Positions 4,579 through 6,029 of a stretch of DNA of 6,029 bases are shown here, one piece after another. The translations under genes were made by a program, and so were the position numbers. The DNA comes from CAYLNK01 sp964384675 (GTDB lineage: Bacteria > Acidobacteriota > Thermoanaerobaculia > UBA5066), in assembly GCA_964384675.1 (NCBI GenBank), contig CAYLNK010000368.1:1-6029 (forward strand), given 5' to 3'. The notes below the pieces were generated by a model that saw nothing but the letters and a program-made list of their open reading frames with translations, was not told where the DNA came from and made no database searches. Numbering within the stretch: position 1 is the first letter of the stretch; the number at the start of each line of letters is the position of its first letter.

Positions 4579-6029
4579 CGGTCGCCGCGCTCGGAGCGCT
4601 GCTCGGCCAGCTCCTGGTGTCGCCGTGCCCGTCCGACGCCGAGGGCGTCGTCCCGGAGGCCGAGTCGCTCCTCGGCGAGGCGGGCCCGGCCGCGGACCCC
4701 GCGGTCCTGGCCCGAGCGCGCGACCTCTACCGGCGGGCCCGCCTCGAGAGGGCCACCACCTTCGGCCTCCTGCGCGGAGCCGAGCTCGCCGGGAGCGCGG
4801 GGGACGAGGACGAGGCGGCAGCACTCCTCGACGAGGCGTCCCGCGTGGCGCCAGACCTCCTGGGGCCGTGGGAGCGGCTGCTCCTGGCCCGGCGCGCCGA
4901 GGCCCGGGGCGCGCGGCGGCTGGCGATCCTCCAGTACGGGCACGTCCTTTCGGCGCTCCAGCGCGGAGGCCCCGTGCCGGCCTGGATCGGCGAACGGATC
5001 CGGCGCCTCGACGTCGAGGAGGAGGCCCGGCTGCTCCCGCTCCGCGCCCTCCCCCCTCCGTCGGCGGAAGCCCAGCGCGTGTTCGCCGAGGCGCAGGACA
5101 GGCTGCGGGCGCAGCGCGTGGACGAGGCGCGGAACGGGTTCCGCAAGGCGCTCCGGCTTGCGCCCGGCTACGTCGAGGCCGCGCTCGCGCTCGGCGGGCT
5201 GGAGGCCCGGTCGGGCCGGGCGCCCGAGGCGTCGGCGGCGTACCGGACGGCTCTCGCCGCCGACCCGGAGAGCTCGGACGCGGCTCTCTCTCTGTCGAGC
5301 CTCCTCTGGGCCGAGCCCGACCGGCAGGCCAAGGAGGAATCCCTCGCGCTCCTGGACCGGGCCATCGCCCTCAGACCGGACCTGCTGCGGCTCCGCCGCG
5401 AGTCGGCGGAGCGCTGGGCCGCCTGGGGCGACGCGGCCAGAGCGCTCGAACGGCTCGACGCGTATCGCGCGGGGGCCCCGGCCGGCGAGCGCGCTGCCAC
5501 CGAGGAGCTCCGGCAGCGGCTGGTCGCGCGGCTGGCGCGGCCGGAGGAGCTGCCGGAGGAGACTCTTCCCGACCTCACCTCGCCCGCCCTCGAGCCCTAT
5601 CGGCTCGCGCGCGTCTTTTCCGCGCGAGGTGATCCGGCCTCGCTGGAGCGGGCGCTCCTCTCACTCGCGGAAGCCCAGAGGCTCGATCCAGGCTTCGCGC
5701 CGGCCTACGACCTCGAGTCGAGCGTGGCGGAGCGCCGTGGCGAGGGACGTCGCGCCGAGGCGGCGCTTCGGAAGGCGCTCGGGATCGACCCGGCCCGCGC
5801 GTCGCGCTACGAGCGGCTCGCCACCATGCTGACGCAGCGCGGCCAGCCCGCCGCGGCGTTCGAGACCTGGCGCCTCGCTGAGAGGGCCGGATCCCGGGAG
5901 GCCCTGATCCACCTGGCGCGCGCCGCCGCGGCCGCCGGCCGCGCCGCGGAGGCCGCCGTTCTCTACCGTCGCTACGCGGAGGAGGCGTCCGACGGTCCGC
6001 ACGCGGCCGAGGCGCGCGCCGCGCTCGAT
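4575..6029 (+). CDS. TPR-repeat protein with hydrophobic N-terminus, 3'-truncated by the window edge
   Basis: The frame starting at TTG 4575 stays open for 485 codons to the last base, so the C-terminus is outside the window. The TTG overlaps the upstream stop as TTGA, which favours coupled initiation. No clear Shine-Dalgarno site is visible, and the next in-frame start is GTG 4617. The N-terminus MTVAALGALLGQLLVSPC is hydrophobic but lacks the usual positive charges, so it is a poor signal peptide or anchor; the following Cys is preceded by Pro and is not a good lipobox. Residues about 164-270 contain TPR units such as FRKALRLAPGYVEAALALGGLEARSGRAPEA. Another group occupies about 350-475, including AEAALRKALGIDPARA and AAVLYRRYAEEA. 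TPRs are protein-interaction scaffolds; the partner is unknown, though the operon suggests a link to the activator pathway. Codon use matches its neighbours. Confidence 0.85.
   Translation, partial: MTVAALGALLGQLLVSPCPSDAEGVVPEAESLLGEAGPAADPAVLARARDLYRRARLERATTFGLLRGAELAGSAGDEDEAAALLDEASRVAPDLLGPWERLLLARRAEARGARRLAILQYGHVLSALQRGGPVPAWIGERIRRLDVEEEARLLPLRALPPPSAEAQRVFAEAQDRLRAQRVDEARNGFRKALRLAPGYVEAALALGGLEARSGRAPEASAAYRTALAADPESSDAALSLSSLLWAEPDRQAKEESLALLDRAIALRPDLLRLRRESAERWAAWGDAARALERLDAYRAGAPAGERAATEELRQRLVARLARPEELPEETLPDLTSPALEPYRLARVFSARGDPASLERALLSLAEAQRLDPGFAPAYDLESSVAERRGEGRRAEAALRKALGIDPARASRYERLATMLTQRGQPAAAFETWRLAERAGSREALIHLARAAAAAGRAAEAAVLYRRYAEEASDGPHAAEARAALD

Noticed and set aside
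4575..4628. A lipoprotein signal at the start of the TPR protein (LLVSPC)
   Set aside because: The residue before the Cys is Pro rather than Gly, Ala or Ser, and no Arg or Lys precedes the hydrophobic stretch.
2488..4824. A 778-codon minus-strand open frame opposite the operon
   Set aside because: The composition is Arg/Gly/Pro-rich with no motifs, and it lies opposite three well-supported plus-strand genes, including clear Walker motifs.
4271..5632. A 453-codon plus-strand frame overlapping the activator end and the TPR gene
   Set aside because: Its product is Arg/Pro/Gly low-complexity sequence. The frame beginning at 4575 gives proper TPR units over the same bases.

Overview
The window comes from a very GC-rich bacterial chromosome. 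G and C dominate nearly all third codon positions, and the only clearly AT-rich patch is the divergent promoter region near 2440-2520. The mix of genes is typical of large-genome environmental phyla such as Acidobacteriota or Myxococcota: a PD40/TolB-like propeller fragment, an exported parallel beta-helix protein with an Ig-like tail, an NtrC-type sigma-54 activator and a TPR protein. No marker gene settles the phylum, so that is inference. There are no RNA genes, insertion sequences, cas genes or integrases.

Layout. Positions 1-609 (+) hold the C-terminal part, or all, of a small beta-propeller-like protein. It faces, tail to tail, a minus-strand gene at 759-2426 encoding a secreted right-handed beta-helix protein. 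The 149-bp convergent gap carries three hairpins: one perfect 11-bp GC stem (625-650) and two copies of an identical 29-bp palindromic repeat (669-697 and 726-754). Positions 2427-2524 are a short divergent promoter region. It has a well-spaced sigma-70-like promoter for the beta-helix gene and a -10-like box placed so that the plus-strand transcript could begin at, or next to, its GTG start codon.

From 2525 to the right edge runs a tight plus-strand operon. It has a 135-aa protein of unknown family (2525-2932), an unusual receiver/AAA+ sigma-54 activator-like protein (2929-4578) and a TPR protein that leaves the window (4575-6029). The junctions are 4-nt start/stop overlaps (GTGA, TTGA), so translation is probably coupled. 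The third gene has no stop codon inside the window and relies on a TTG start, so it is easily missed by simple ORF finding.

How the genes may work together is inference. The operon looks like a regulatory module: a small helical partner, an activator with a degenerate receiver and an altered GAFTGA loop, and a TPR scaffold with a hydrophobic N-terminus. The divergently transcribed exported beta-helix protein is a possible target only because of its position; its visible promoter is sigma-70-like, not -24/-12.
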